A stretch of 64,000 bases of DNA from Phycisphaerales bacterium (GTDB lineage: Bacteria; Planctomycetota; Phycisphaerae; UBA1845; UTPLA1): positions 186,001 to 250,000 of the forward strand of contig JACKHI010000001.1 of NCBI GenBank assembly GCA_020639075.1, written 5' to 3'. Shown here in pieces: positions 9,254 to 18,448 of this stretch. A program made the position numbers and the translations under genes. Positions within the stretch are counted from its first letter, which is position 1. Every line of letters begins with the position of its first letter. The notes under the pieces were generated by a model that made no database searches, was not told the origin of the DNA, and was given only the letters and a program-made list of their open reading frames with translations.

Positions 9254-9853
9254 GTGACGATCAGGATTGAGACGATTTCACCAAAACCGCCGAGCACGCG
9301 CAGCATTGACGCTTTGCTCAAGGCGACGCTGGTATTCTCGCGTACCGTCGAACACGTGCTGGAAACCCGCCCGCTGGAAATTGCGGGGGAGCCCTTGTCT
9401 CGTCCTCGTGCACAGATCCTTCGTCTACTCGACCAACAAGGACCTCAGACTGCGACTCAGATTGCGTTCTTCCTCGGCGTCAGCAAGCCGGCGGTCTCTC
9501 AATTCCTGGACAGTCTGGTCAAGAATCGACTAATTACACGTCGGCGCTCTCAGACGGATCGGCGTGGCGTCGAGTTGCGGCTCAGTGTGAAAGGGAGAAA
9601 TGCGTCACGTAAGATTCAGGCCGAGCAGCGGCACCTGATCCGAAGCGCTCTTCGCGATGACGACGCCGGCAGCGCCGAAAAGTACGCCGCAGCATTGGAA
9701 AGCCTGACCAGTGCGCTCGCCCAAGCCGACAAGGTCTTCGAGAGGTACTGTCTTCAATGCGGGTCACATGCAGACGGGAGTTGTGTGCTGAAGGGTGGGG
9801 GCGCCAATTGCCTGTTTCTGGGGAGCCGTTCCAAGCGTCGCAAGAAGAAATGA
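9254..9853 (+). CDS. MarR-family transcriptional regulator with a cysteine-rich C-terminal tail
   Basis: A 199-residue DNA-binding protein. Residues ~55-125 form a winged helix of MarR type: 'TATQIAFFLGVSKPAVSQFL' is the helix-turn-helix, followed by the wing 'RRSQTDRRGVELRLSVKGR' with the DRR signature. The tail is unusual: 'YCLQCGSHADGSC' plus 'GGGANC' gives CX2CX7CX8C, then a run of basic residues. Four cysteines with this spacing could bind an Fe-S cluster or zinc, or act as a thiol sensor; this is inference. The GTG start is supported by GGAG six bases upstream. The gene converges on the end of the six-gene redox operon, so it is a candidate regulator of that operon. Confidence 0.85.
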   Translation: MTIRIETISPKPPSTRSIDALLKATLVFSRTVEHVLETRPLEIAGEPLSRPRAQILRLLDQQGPQTATQIAFFLGVSKPAVSQFLDSLVKNRLITRRRSQTDRRGVELRLSVKGRNASRKIQAEQRHLIRSALRDDDAGSAEKYAAALESLTSALAQADKVFERYCLQCGSHADGSCVLKGGGANCLFLGSRSKRRKKK

Positions 9854-9909
9854 AGGCATACGTCAAGATCGTCTCGAACACAGACGCCGGCTTCGGCACG
9901 ATGGCGGAT

Positions 9910-12228
9910 CTATCGGTTAGCAGCATGCCGCGTCTTATTGTCGGTGAGACTCAATCGCTTCCAGCGAGCGTGGTCGAGGACGCCAAGAGCGGGTGAGCGC
10001 ATCTCCGTGAGCCGATCCCGAACGGCCTTGCGATCCGCGCCGGCAAAGTTGATCGCTTCGAGCAAATGCTGCGTTGCATCAAACGAGAGCTCATCCTCCA
10101 TCGAAGGTAGTGACTTGCCACGATGCGATCTCCGGGGATCGGGATCCGCCGGGATTTCCGAGAGGTCATAAAGTGATCGATGTGAACAGGGTTCGGGAGC
10201 GAGCACGATGCCCGAGTCGCCGGCGGCCATCGCGATGGATGCGTCGCCGACCATCCGATCGCATCCAACGAAAATCTGGTGCATCGCCGAAGCCCGCAAT
10301 CGTCGCAGCAGCGACGCCGAAGTCTGCGCGTCCGTCCAGGTTAGTATGACGGTGGCGCCGGAGCGGCGAACTTCGTCAAACACTGCGTCCAAGCCATCAC
10401 CATCGGGATCCACGTCGAGTTCCACGATCGGAGCGTGCCCTCGCGATCGTGCGTGATCGGTCCACCAGCCGAGGTGAAGACGCGTCGTTGCGCCGGGCGT
10501 TGACAATACGGCCAATCGGTGCTGCCCCAAGACGTCAAAGACGTAATCCAGGACTGCTCGATGTTGAGCAGGATCGTTCGAGCGACATCGAAACATCCAG
10601 GGGTTGATCTCTTCGTCGATCGACGCCGCCGACGCATCGGCGTTTATTAATGGAAGTTCACTGCGCAGCGCAGCCAAAGTGGAAATTCTGGAGCCCGGCG
10701 GCAATGTGCCGACCATTCCCAGCACGTTCTCCTGATCGGCGTAGAAGACGACATCATCGTCCGGCATTCCCCAACCGTATCGCTCGAATCCTCCCCTGGC
10801 CGCCGCGAAATCGAACGACGAATGACCGCGATAACCGCCATCGGCGTTGACTCGCGATACGGCTGCATTGATGGCAAACGTTCTCGGCCATGAGCGCGAG
10901 GTGTTCGAACCCGCGGGAGCGTCGGGAAGGGCGATCACTCTGTTGGCCGGGGCCAAGATGGCAATTGCTGGTCGCTTCGTGGACGGATTTGCTGGTGGGG
11001 AGTCCGTCGGCTCTCGCTCGGTGCGATTCGAGTTCGGCGTCGAAGACGCTTTTTCGTTGGTCTCGAGGCGTTGGAATTCTCGCCAAGGTCGGCGTGCCGT
11101 CGCTCGGACCAATCCCGAGGACGTACCGATCCATGCTTCCTGTTCATCGATGGCGATGCACTGCACGTGATCGTCGGTGATGTAACCGCCCAGACGGCGC
11201 GAATCCGCTGTTCGCTCTTCGCAAAGCGCATCTGCGCGAATGCCGCTGTCGCCATCGAGACGGCGGATCGATATCCAGGTCCCATTCTTCCATTGCGTCA
11301 AGACGTAGAGGCCGGCTTCCGTTCCCAGCCAGGTTTCTTCGCCGACAGCTGCGACGCAATGAACGAATGCGTTTCGATCGCCGGCCGGGTGACGTTGCGA
11401 ATTCCACGTGCCCGCGGGACCCGACTTCCACAGGTCCGATTGCGACGCCAATATCAATGATCCAGCGGCGTTTGCGACTGTTGATGTTGTGCCATCGCAG
11501 AGTAGTGGCGCGGCTGAGTCGTCGGACGAACTCTCGGACTCGTTTGTGGGGGAGGTATGCGATCCAGGAGGCACGGCAAGTCGGCGAAGTCCCTCGCACC
11601 AGGATGCTGCCAAGAGTTCGGGGCCTCGCAGGGTCAGTCCTACCAATGCCGTTTGCGGAGTTGCTTCACGCCGTTCGGCATAGAGTTCCCAGTCATTGGT
11701 GAGCGGATCGAACGAATTAACCCCGCCGTTGGACGCTACCCACACTCGGCTGTCGAGGACAAGGACTGCGTAGATCTGATCGCCGGCAAGGCCACTATTG
11801 AACTGGGTGAACTGATCGAAGCGTCCGCCGCTCAGGCGAATCAATCCACCGCCCCACGTGCCGAGCCAGAGGTCGTGGGATTTGTCGTCCCGATCAATCG
11901 CGCTGATAGCTTCCCAAGGCAGCCCATCCCGACGGGTCCAGCTTTTCCAGGCATTGCCGTCCCACTTCGCAAGGCCTTTGTTCGTCCCGACCCAGAGCGT
12001 GTCGCCGTACTTTCGAATCGCCATGATCCGATCCGCCAGCAGGCCGTCATTTGTCGTATACGTCTGCCACAGACCGAACATTGAAGCCGGAGGCGTGGGC
12101 GTCGACTCATCGGCTCGAATCGCGTGAGGTAGAACGAGGCACAGGGAAATCGAAAACAGCCATTGATGGCCTTTCGTCCCAGTGTGCGATGAGGCGCGAC
12201 ATCGGATTGATTGAAGCGGCCGGTTCAT
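9910..12228 (-). CDS. Exported two-component-type beta-propeller fused to a type 1 periplasmic binding protein
   Basis: A 772-residue protein with a probable signal peptide ending near residue 39 ('LCLVLPHAIRA'). Residues ~50-385 contain propeller repeats of the Reg_prop kind, each with a 'LWVGTNKGLAKWD' or 'LWLGTWGGGLIRL' strand, familiar from sensors of hybrid two-component systems. A Pro/Ser-rich linker (~385-420) leads to a region of ~340 residues beginning 'RPAIAILAPANR' with two Rossmann-like lobes ('GMVGTLPPGSRIS', 'RLAVLSTPGATTR', 'GATVILTWTD', 'QIFVGCDRMVGD'), like branched-chain amino-acid binding proteins. There is no kinase or membrane domain. It is the last gene of the operon, one base after the six-haem cytochrome gene. 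A ligand-sensing or docking role is inferred; no ligand can be assigned. Confidence 0.75.
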   Translation of the reverse strand: MNRPLQSIRCRASSHTGTKGHQWLFSISLCLVLPHAIRADESTPTPPASMFGLWQTYTTNDGLLADRIMAIRKYGDTLWVGTNKGLAKWDGNAWKSWTRRDGLPWEAISAIDRDDKSHDLWLGTWGGGLIRLSGGRFDQFTQFNSGLAGDQIYAVLVLDSRVWVASNGGVNSFDPLTNDWELYAERREATPQTALVGLTLRGPELLAASWCEGLRRLAVPPGSHTSPTNESESSSDDSAAPLLCDGTTSTVANAAGSLILASQSDLWKSGPAGTWNSQRHPAGDRNAFVHCVAAVGEETWLGTEAGLYVLTQWKNGTWISIRRLDGDSGIRADALCEERTADSRRLGGYITDDHVQCIAIDEQEAWIGTSSGLVRATARRPWREFQRLETNEKASSTPNSNRTEREPTDSPPANPSTKRPAIAILAPANRVIALPDAPAGSNTSRSWPRTFAINAAVSRVNADGGYRGHSSFDFAAARGGFERYGWGMPDDDVVFYADQENVLGMVGTLPPGSRISTLAALRSELPLINADASAASIDEEINPWMFRCRSNDPAQHRAVLDYVFDVLGQHRLAVLSTPGATTRLHLGWWTDHARSRGHAPIVELDVDPDGDGLDAVFDEVRRSGATVILTWTDAQTSASLLRRLRASAMHQIFVGCDRMVGDASIAMAAGDSGIVLAPEPCSHRSLYDLSEIPADPDPRRSHRGKSLPSMEDELSFDATQHLLEAINFAGADRKAVRDRLTEMRSPALGVLDHARWKRLSLTDNKTRHAANR

Positions 12229-12229
12229 G

Positions 12230-14629
12230 TCAGAGCGATTTCAGGTACGTGATGAGGTCGTTGAATTGGCGTCGAGTCAAGTCCTGCGTCAAACCGTGCG
12301 ACTGGTAAAGATTGAATCGTGTCCAGATTTCTTCCAAAGTCGCGGCACTACCATTGTGCAGAAAGGGCGGGCTGTCGCATACATTGTTGAGCTGCGGGAC
12401 GTCAAACGCTTTCATCTGCCTTCGGACCTCGAAGAAGTACACGATTCCCAAGTCCCCGAACGCTTCCAGGTCGTCAAACGCCGGGAGGTCGAAGTCAACG
12501 CGCTTGTCGAACCACATCGTCGTACCCACTGAGGATGTCGTCCTGCTGGTCTTCATCGTTGTGTTGTGGCACGTCGTGCAGCGCTGGCTTGCGGGAATCG
12601 GTTCACCCTCATTCGTCACGACGCGTTCGAACACAGCCATGCCTCGCCGCTGGGCGTCGGTCAGTCCATTCGCATTTCGATAGCGGTTCAAGGGGCGCTC
12701 GATTGTGGTTATGTATCGCACCAAGGCGTCCAACTCGGACGGCGTGTATGGATCCAATCGAGTAAAGAAGACGGCGAAGCGAGCGCCGCACTGTCGATTC
12801 AGGGAGGGGTTGGTTCCCTCCCATTTGAACGGCGCCGTATCCATAATTCCTCGCAGACTCCGATTGTCCACCGGACTCATGCCGATGCCGTCCGCCTCGA
12901 TGTCGAACGTGAGGCCATCAACGTGACCGTCAGGATGGCAGCTGTGGCATGAGAACTGTTGCCCATACGTTTGACGCGCGGAGTGAAAGATCCTCTCGCC
13001 GCGGCGCACCTCCGTCTCCTCGTCAGGTCCGCCCAAAGAGATTGTCCGCACAACTGAGAACCGCTCGGTCTCGATGACGCTGACGGAGTCGTCGAGAGAA
13101 TTGACGACATAGGCCCATCGTCCATCCGGCGAAAACTCAACACCGCGCGGATTCCGGCCGACGGGTATGTGTTTGACAATGAACTTCCGGCTCATGCCGA
13201 GATGATTCGGCAAAACGGTTGACCGGTCCGCGTCTGTCGCCCCCTGTATTGTCTCGAGCAAACGAGCGACATCGACGAGCGCCACTTGATCGGTGCCGCC
13301 ACTGGTTACCAGAAGATGCCGTCCATCAGGACTTGACGCGACGTCCATGGGGTCTGCGAAGGCCGCATCGGGCTCGTCCAACAGGACCTGATCCGTCCTG
13401 CCATCGGGCCAGATCACACCGAGCCCGTGGGTCATCGTCCAACCCTGGGCCAATCGTGTGATGGGTACGAGGTTCTTGGCTCGCATGAGCGCGAAGACGG
13501 TAACGCCGCTCTGACTGATGACGTCGATCCCGTGCAACATATTGGCATCATTGATCGCCAATCGACTATCAACCGCGTTTGCAGACGTCGAAACGACTGT
13601 GATTTCCGACAGCGGCGGGGATCGGAACCCCGTCGGATTCGGGCGCACGTTTGTTACAAGAATCGAATCGCCGGACTCTGCCTGAACAACGTCCCACGGA
13701 CCGCGACCGGTCACGAGGCGACTGACTTCTGTGAGCTGAGAAAGGTCAATAACTGAAACCGTGTCTTCACCTGTGTTCGCGACGTAGACGCGCCGAGCGG
13801 ATGTGTCGAGAACAACGCCGTGCGGGTCATGCCCTGTCGCAATGTCCGCAATATTCCTTCTGGTGGTCGTGTCAATGACAGTCAACGTATCCGACATGCG
13901 GTTCGAGACGAACAGCGTGTCGCCGTCCGGGTGAAGGGCAATACCCCAGGGGCGCAGCCCAACCGTAATCTCGTCCACAACCGTGCCGGACTCAGCATCA
14001 ACGATCGCTACGCTGTTCACCTGCTGGCAAACCACGAAGAGCGTTCGCCCGTCGGGAGAGACTGCAAGGTTCACAGGGGTCTTGTAGCGTTGGTCGGCGG
14101 GGTTTCGCCGGTATCCGTGTTCGAGCACCTCGACGTGAGACGGCAAGCGGACGTGACAAGCGGCGCAATCGGAGATATCGGATCGGCGGATATTCAGATC
14201 GACGGCCGGCGTCGAATTCTGGTTGCGAGCAACACGTCCCGCAACGTGGAGGCTGCCGGCGCCGTGGCACGCTTCGCACTGCACGCCGCAAGCGATGTCG
14301 AATGACTCCGAGGTCCAACGAGGGCCCACATCCGCCGAGGCCGCATGGCAGCCGAGGCAGGTCAAGCTCTCATTCGGCGGCTCAACGACGCCGCATAGGT
14401 ACGCGATCGACGCGGCTTCGGGCGTTGTCAGGGCCGAATAGGATTGGTCGTGAACGGCAACTGTCTCCTGTGAGCAGGTCGGGATATCCAGCTTGGAGCC
14501 GTGGCAATGAACACAGGTCACCCGGCCGACATAAGTCGGGAACTCATCGGCTCGTACGGTGATTGCCACGCAACATACCACAAGCATCCGCATGAGAAGA
14601 GTCGCTGACGCTTGCCGGAAACCGTTCAT
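12230..14629 (-). CDS. Six-haem c-type cytochrome with internal YncE-like beta-propeller
   Basis: A 799-residue exported protein with a signal peptide ending near residue 27. It has six CXXCH haem sites. Four lie near the N-terminus (about residues 39, 91, 118 and 155; CVHCH, CLGCH, CEACH, CAACH), like a cytochrome c554-type tetrahaem module. Two lie at about 561 and 684 (CHSCH, CTTCH), flanking a di-haem peroxidase/MauG-like region that ends 'VCDSPPFLHNGSAATLEEIW'. Residues ~185-535 form a YncE/NHL-type propeller with 'LAVSPDGRTLFVVCQQ'-style repeats. The family logic implies electron transfer or peroxide chemistry in the periplasm. The ATG at 14629 is taken; a TTG one codon earlier is possible. 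It lies in the middle of the redox operon. Confidence 0.87.
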   Translation of the reverse strand: MNGFRQASATLLMRMLVVCCVAITVRADEFPTYVGRVTCVHCHGSKLDIPTCSQETVAVHDQSYSALTTPEAASIAYLCGVVEPPNESLTCLGCHAASADVGPRWTSESFDIACGVQCEACHGAGSLHVAGRVARNQNSTPAVDLNIRRSDISDCAACHVRLPSHVEVLEHGYRRNPADQRYKTPVNLAVSPDGRTLFVVCQQVNSVAIVDAESGTVVDEITVGLRPWGIALHPDGDTLFVSNRMSDTLTVIDTTTRRNIADIATGHDPHGVVLDTSARRVYVANTGEDTVSVIDLSQLTEVSRLVTGRGPWDVVQAESGDSILVTNVRPNPTGFRSPPLSEITVVSTSANAVDSRLAINDANMLHGIDVISQSGVTVFALMRAKNLVPITRLAQGWTMTHGLGVIWPDGRTDQVLLDEPDAAFADPMDVASSPDGRHLLVTSGGTDQVALVDVARLLETIQGATDADRSTVLPNHLGMSRKFIVKHIPVGRNPRGVEFSPDGRWAYVVNSLDDSVSVIETERFSVVRTISLGGPDEETEVRRGERIFHSARQTYGQQFSCHSCHPDGHVDGLTFDIEADGIGMSPVDNRSLRGIMDTAPFKWEGTNPSLNRQCGARFAVFFTRLDPYTPSELDALVRYITTIERPLNRYRNANGLTDAQRRGMAVFERVVTNEGEPIPASQRCTTCHNTTMKTSRTTSSVGTTMWFDKRVDFDLPAFDDLEAFGDLGIVYFFEVRRQMKAFDVPQLNNVCDSPPFLHNGSAATLEEIWTRFNLYQSHGLTQDLTRRQFNDLITYLKSL

Positions 14630-14690
14630 CAATCACTTTCGCAATTCGCCTTTCGGCGTCACGTTCAGACTCTCCGGTTCAACACCTGTC

Positions 14691-16232
14691 TTAGTTGCCC
14701 CTCGTCACGATGTTTGGCGGTCGCCGGAGGGCGAGCACATGTCGATTGGGTGGGGTCAACTCACGATCTTCATGGCAACCGATGCAGCCGCGAGCTTCCC
14801 CGGGCATGACCCAGAACCAGCTGTCCATCGCATGCAGCTTGCTGCGTGATGCGTCCAGCATTTCCAGCCGCAGTGGAGTCTCGGCCGGCACCTGGAGATG
14901 AAAGGAGCCGTCGGGCTCGATTGGAAACTCTCCGAGCACCCGCTCGTCGATTTGATCTCCGGCTGATTGGGACCGGACTTGCCTCGATGCACTCGCGGAA
15001 TCTTCCCGGTTCCCGTTGAGCGCCTGGATAATGCGGATGTACTTTGCCGCGCCCCGCTCCACATGGCGCATTTCGGCGTCGTCGGACAGATAGGTATCGA
15101 GGCAATAGAGATAGCCGAAGTCCAACGGGTCCTTTACGACGCTCGATCGACCACGTGGTCCGCGCTGAGGGCGAATCGCGACGGGATCCAGGTCATGCCA
15201 GTCGGGCGCGTCAAAGAGCTTTTCGTTTGGCGCGACGCCGCTCGGATCGACAACGAACACGCCGAACGACTGCTGGGGGCTCGAGCGATACGATACGAGC
15301 AACGTATCGTCTGACAGCGGAGAAGGCGATTTGTAGCTGCCGGCGTTCACCGCCATGATGCGCGGAGGTTGCATACTATGTGTACGCGGCACGATCGCGA
15401 GAACGCTTCCAAACGAAGGATGCATGATGTCGGACTCGACGAAGACGACGCCGTCGTTTGCCGTTTCGCACGGTGCATGGCAGCGTGTTGCCGCATCCCC
15501 TGCGCCCGTGAACGCTCTGAGGTCCGTGCCGTCGATGTGAATCGTGAATAGCGCCGTCGCCGGTCCGTTGACGGCGAGCTCTGAATGAGCGGCGTTGTGT
15601 CCAGGGGATCGCCGGCCGGCGTATAGCAGTCGACTGTCGCTGAGTTGAATTGGATCCGACGCATCGGATGGACCGAAGGTGATTCGCCGGACGTGTGATC
15701 CGTCCAGGCGGCAAGTGAAGAGTGCGCGAACACCCTCCGCCGAAACACCGGCAAAGCAGATCAATTCCTCGGGCGCCTGATCATTTATTGAATAGCGGGG
15801 GGCAACATAGATGGCTTGCAGGCAGTCAAGTGGTTGTCGCGTGACCTGCCTTACGTTTTCCTCGTCGATGATGCGTTCCCATACGTTCAGAGGGTCGTCG
15901 TGTGATCGCGCGCCGACGAATAGAACACGCCGACCGTCGTACGACAGCGCGGGGCGGCCCGCCACGGCGAAGTCGGCCGTCAGGCATCGGCAATCAGGGT
16001 CGGGAACGGAGGTATCCAGCAAGACGACTCGACTACCGAGGGGCAGGCGAGAGGCACTGTCGATATCGTCTGCCGTCGTGGCGACTCCACTTACGCTCAG
16101 AGGTACCTGCGTCAGGATGACGCGAGATGGCGGGGCCGCCCGGCTATCCGCCGGTCGGCCATCGGCCTTGCAGGGCGAACCCCAAGACGCAGCAGCTGAA
16201 ACGCAAAGCAAGGCCCATATCGCCGCGCGCAT
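14691..16232 (-). CDS. Hydrazine-synthase alpha-subunit-like exported monohaem cytochrome
   Basis: The 513-residue product from the ATG at 16232 starts with a signal peptide ('MRAAIWALLCVSAAASWG'). The body is a WD40-like propeller ('LSYDGRRVLFVGAR', 'LFTCRLDGSHVRRITFGPSD'). The C-terminal part carries 'EFPIEPDGSFHLQVPAETP', 'AMDSWFWVMPGEARG' and one haem site CIGCH near residue 483. This propeller plus 'GSF..VPA.TP....SW..V.PGE...C.GCHE' pattern is that of hydrazine synthase alpha (HzsA) homologues, which also occur widely outside anammox bacteria. No gamma/beta synthase partner is present, so hydrazine synthesis is not claimed. An ATG at 16349 overlaps the upstream stop (ATGA) and would add 39 residues without a signal peptide. 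Coupled initiation there cannot be excluded. Confidence 0.75.
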   Translation of the reverse strand: MRAAIWALLCVSAAASWGSPCKADGRPADSRAAPPSRVILTQVPLSVSGVATTADDIDSASRLPLGSRVVLLDTSVPDPDCRCLTADFAVAGRPALSYDGRRVLFVGARSHDDPLNVWERIIDEENVRQVTRQPLDCLQAIYVAPRYSINDQAPEELICFAGVSAEGVRALFTCRLDGSHVRRITFGPSDASDPIQLSDSRLLYAGRRSPGHNAAHSELAVNGPATALFTIHIDGTDLRAFTGAGDAATRCHAPCETANDGVVFVESDIMHPSFGSVLAIVPRTHSMQPPRIMAVNAGSYKSPSPLSDDTLLVSYRSSPQQSFGVFVVDPSGVAPNEKLFDAPDWHDLDPVAIRPQRGPRGRSSVVKDPLDFGYLYCLDTYLSDDAEMRHVERGAAKYIRIIQALNGNREDSASASRQVRSQSAGDQIDERVLGEFPIEPDGSFHLQVPAETPLRLEMLDASRSKLHAMDSWFWVMPGEARGCIGCHEDRELTPPNRHVLALRRPPNIVTRGN

Positions 16233-16345
16233 GCGATAATAGACTTCATCGGCCTGTGTTCTGGTGTGCGTACCTGCAAGCGGCGCAGGCCGACATGACT
16301 TGTCCCCCTGCGATGTGAGCCCACGTGCTGACAGTAATCGGGATC

Positions 16346-18448
16346 TCATTGCGAAAACAATCGAGAATAGACTGGGTCGAGCGCCGCTGCCTTCCTGTAT
16401 TGCTCGACAGCTTCGCTGCGCTGATTTGTTGCGGACAACACGTTGCCGAGGTTGAAGTGGGCATTGGCATGATTCGGATCCAGCGCCAGTGCCTGTCGGA
16501 GCCGCTGCGAGGATTCCTTCAACATCCCGGTCCGCATCAGTGCATACCCGAGGTTATTGAGAAGGTCGGCGTCATCCGGCATTGTCGCAATCGCATGCTC
16601 GTAGCACGGAATCGCCTCATCAAAGCGATTGAGCCGAGCGAGTAGCGTTCCTAGGTTGTATTGGGCGCCCCCCATGTTGGAGTCGATACGTACAGCCTCA
16701 CGGAGGCTGGAAACGGCGCCCTCGAAGTTACCGAGTTCGGCTAACGCACTTCCCAGGCCGGCGTGGGCGGTCGCACAGCCGGCGTCCAGGCGGATGAGCT
16801 CGCGGAACTCAGCTGCTCCTTCCGCAAATTTGCCGTTGTTAACGAGCACTGTCGCCAGGGCGCGATGGGCGGACGCCAAGAGATCCGGGTCGTCGGTACC
16901 GGCGCGTGCGTTTGAGATGACGGTTCGGAACTCGTCCACCGCCGGACGCACCTGCCCATGCGCGGCCAATGATGATCCAAGTACCAATCGGGCTGACAAG
17001 TCGTACGGATTCCGATCGATCAGTTGCCGAGCCCGGGCTTCGACGTCGGAGAATCTCTTCAGTTGATGAAGCACATCGAGCATGCTCCGTTCCACGCGTT
17101 CATTACGGATCAGACCCCATTGTTCCGCGGCTTCAAGGTGCGGCAACGCTGCGGCAGCCAGCCGGTCGCGCTCGGCGGGCGACTGCACGCCCGTCAGTGC
17201 GAAGGCGCCGGACAGGCCGGTGAATTCATGGTACCGAACAAAGCCGCTGTGAATAACGAATGCAGCAATGCATGCGACTACCACACTGTAGCAAAGGCCC
17301 GTTCGTGTTATTCGGTCATTCCGCTTCAATCGGAGCGACGCGAGAGCGACGTCGCTCTGTGTGATGAGGCGGACCACGAATACGGAGGAGACACCGATGA
17401 TGGCGCCGAGCGCGAGTGACAACAGGAAAGGAATCCGGCTATACAAGCCCCGGAACGCAAAGAGCACGATGAGGAACACAACGCCCTGGAGGATGTCCTC
17501 CGCGAGTGAAAAGTCATAACGGAGTTTTCCGAAGCGACCGCCGCTCCGGATCGACGCCAGGAGCGCCGGCTTGCCGAAGCCGTATTGAAGCGAACCGTTG
17601 GGACACGCGGAGACGCAGTCCATGTCTTTGAGGCATGCCGGATTGACAATCATCCCGTGGAGCTTCACCTCTTCATGCACGCGGATTCCACTGGTGCATG
17701 CGGCTGTGCACTTTCCACATTGATGACATTCGTCGACGCGTCGTATTCGTCCTGGAGCGATTCGATCGGCAACGCCGAAAATCGCCCCGTATGGGCAAAC
17801 GTACGTGCAGAACGTACGCGAGCCGAGCAGGTAAACGATGGCGAAGCCGCACACGAGAAACGTCAGAATGATGATCGGCGCGGACGGCAGATTGCGCCAA
17901 AAGTTGTTGGTCGCGAACGACGCCCATCCGTCGGCATCGGTTCGCAAATGGAATTCGGGAAAGCTCCGCTCTCGCCAGATGCGGAGTATCTGCGGCCAGA
18001 CGAACATGTAAAACGCCGTGAACAAGGGCACGAGCAGGAGTAGTCGAGACCGAATCGGTTTTCGCTCAATACCGAACTTACGCAGGATCCAGGCGGATGC
18101 ATCCTGAAGCACCATGATGTGACATGCCCACGAACAGAAGAACCGCCCAAAGATCGCGGCAAGCAGAACCAGCGAGCACATGAAGATAAACCCGGCCGTG
18201 ATGATGCCGAGTTCAAGCGTGTACATCACTTCGTTGAGTTCGAGCGGGGCGAGGGTCTTGCCGGTCAATTTCCAGTGGATGATGTGGATCGCGAATACCA
18301 CGTACACCAGTGAAAGGCAGATTGCCCGCCATCGCGCGTAGTTTCGGCGGGGGCGCTTCGGACCGGCCGGTTTCTTCGCGCAATCAATCCCTCGACATGC
18401 ACCAGGGTCTTTTGCCTTGCGCCGTGAGGTCCGCCGTCGCATGATCAT
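16346..18448 (-). CDS. NapH/NosR-like 4Fe-4S membrane protein fused to TPR repeats
   Basis: A 700-residue polytopic protein. Membrane segments lie at about residues 41-58, 80-100, 135-152 and 190-208, with two further ones after residue 320. The cysteine motifs 'FCSWACH' (~104) and 'FCTYVCPYG' (~213) are the paired CX3C(P/H) motifs of NapH, NosR and RdxA/CcoG. They are followed by two ferredoxin-type 4Fe-4S motifs, 'CHQCGKCTAAC' (~241) and 'CLKDMDCVSACP' (~272). Residues ~440-700 are TPR units ('NMGGAQYNLGTLLARLNRF', 'ADLLNNLGYALMRTGML'). The likely role is moving electrons from quinol or a cytoplasmic donor across the membrane to exported cytochromes of the same operon; this is inferred from the family and neighbours. 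It overlaps the DUF362 gene by four bases. Confidence 0.88.
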   Translation of the reverse strand: MIMRRRTSRRKAKDPGACRGIDCAKKPAGPKRPRRNYARWRAICLSLVYVVFAIHIIHWKLTGKTLAPLELNEVMYTLELGIITAGFIFMCSLVLLAAIFGRFFCSWACHIMVLQDASAWILRKFGIERKPIRSRLLLLVPLFTAFYMFVWPQILRIWRERSFPEFHLRTDADGWASFATNNFWRNLPSAPIIILTFLVCGFAIVYLLGSRTFCTYVCPYGAIFGVADRIAPGRIRRVDECHQCGKCTAACTSGIRVHEEVKLHGMIVNPACLKDMDCVSACPNGSLQYGFGKPALLASIRSGGRFGKLRYDFSLAEDILQGVVFLIVLFAFRGLYSRIPFLLSLALGAIIGVSSVFVVRLITQSDVALASLRLKRNDRITRTGLCYSVVVACIAAFVIHSGFVRYHEFTGLSGAFALTGVQSPAERDRLAAAALPHLEAAEQWGLIRNERVERSMLDVLHQLKRFSDVEARARQLIDRNPYDLSARLVLGSSLAAHGQVRPAVDEFRTVISNARAGTDDPDLLASAHRALATVLVNNGKFAEGAAEFRELIRLDAGCATAHAGLGSALAELGNFEGAVSSLREAVRIDSNMGGAQYNLGTLLARLNRFDEAIPCYEHAIATMPDDADLLNNLGYALMRTGMLKESSQRLRQALALDPNHANAHFNLGNVLSATNQRSEAVEQYRKAAALDPVYSRLFSQ

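Noticed and set aside
14691..16349. Anammox-type hydrazine synthase
   Set aside because: Only an alpha-like protein is present, with one haem motif and no beta/gamma subunit or hydrazine dehydrogenase gene in the window.
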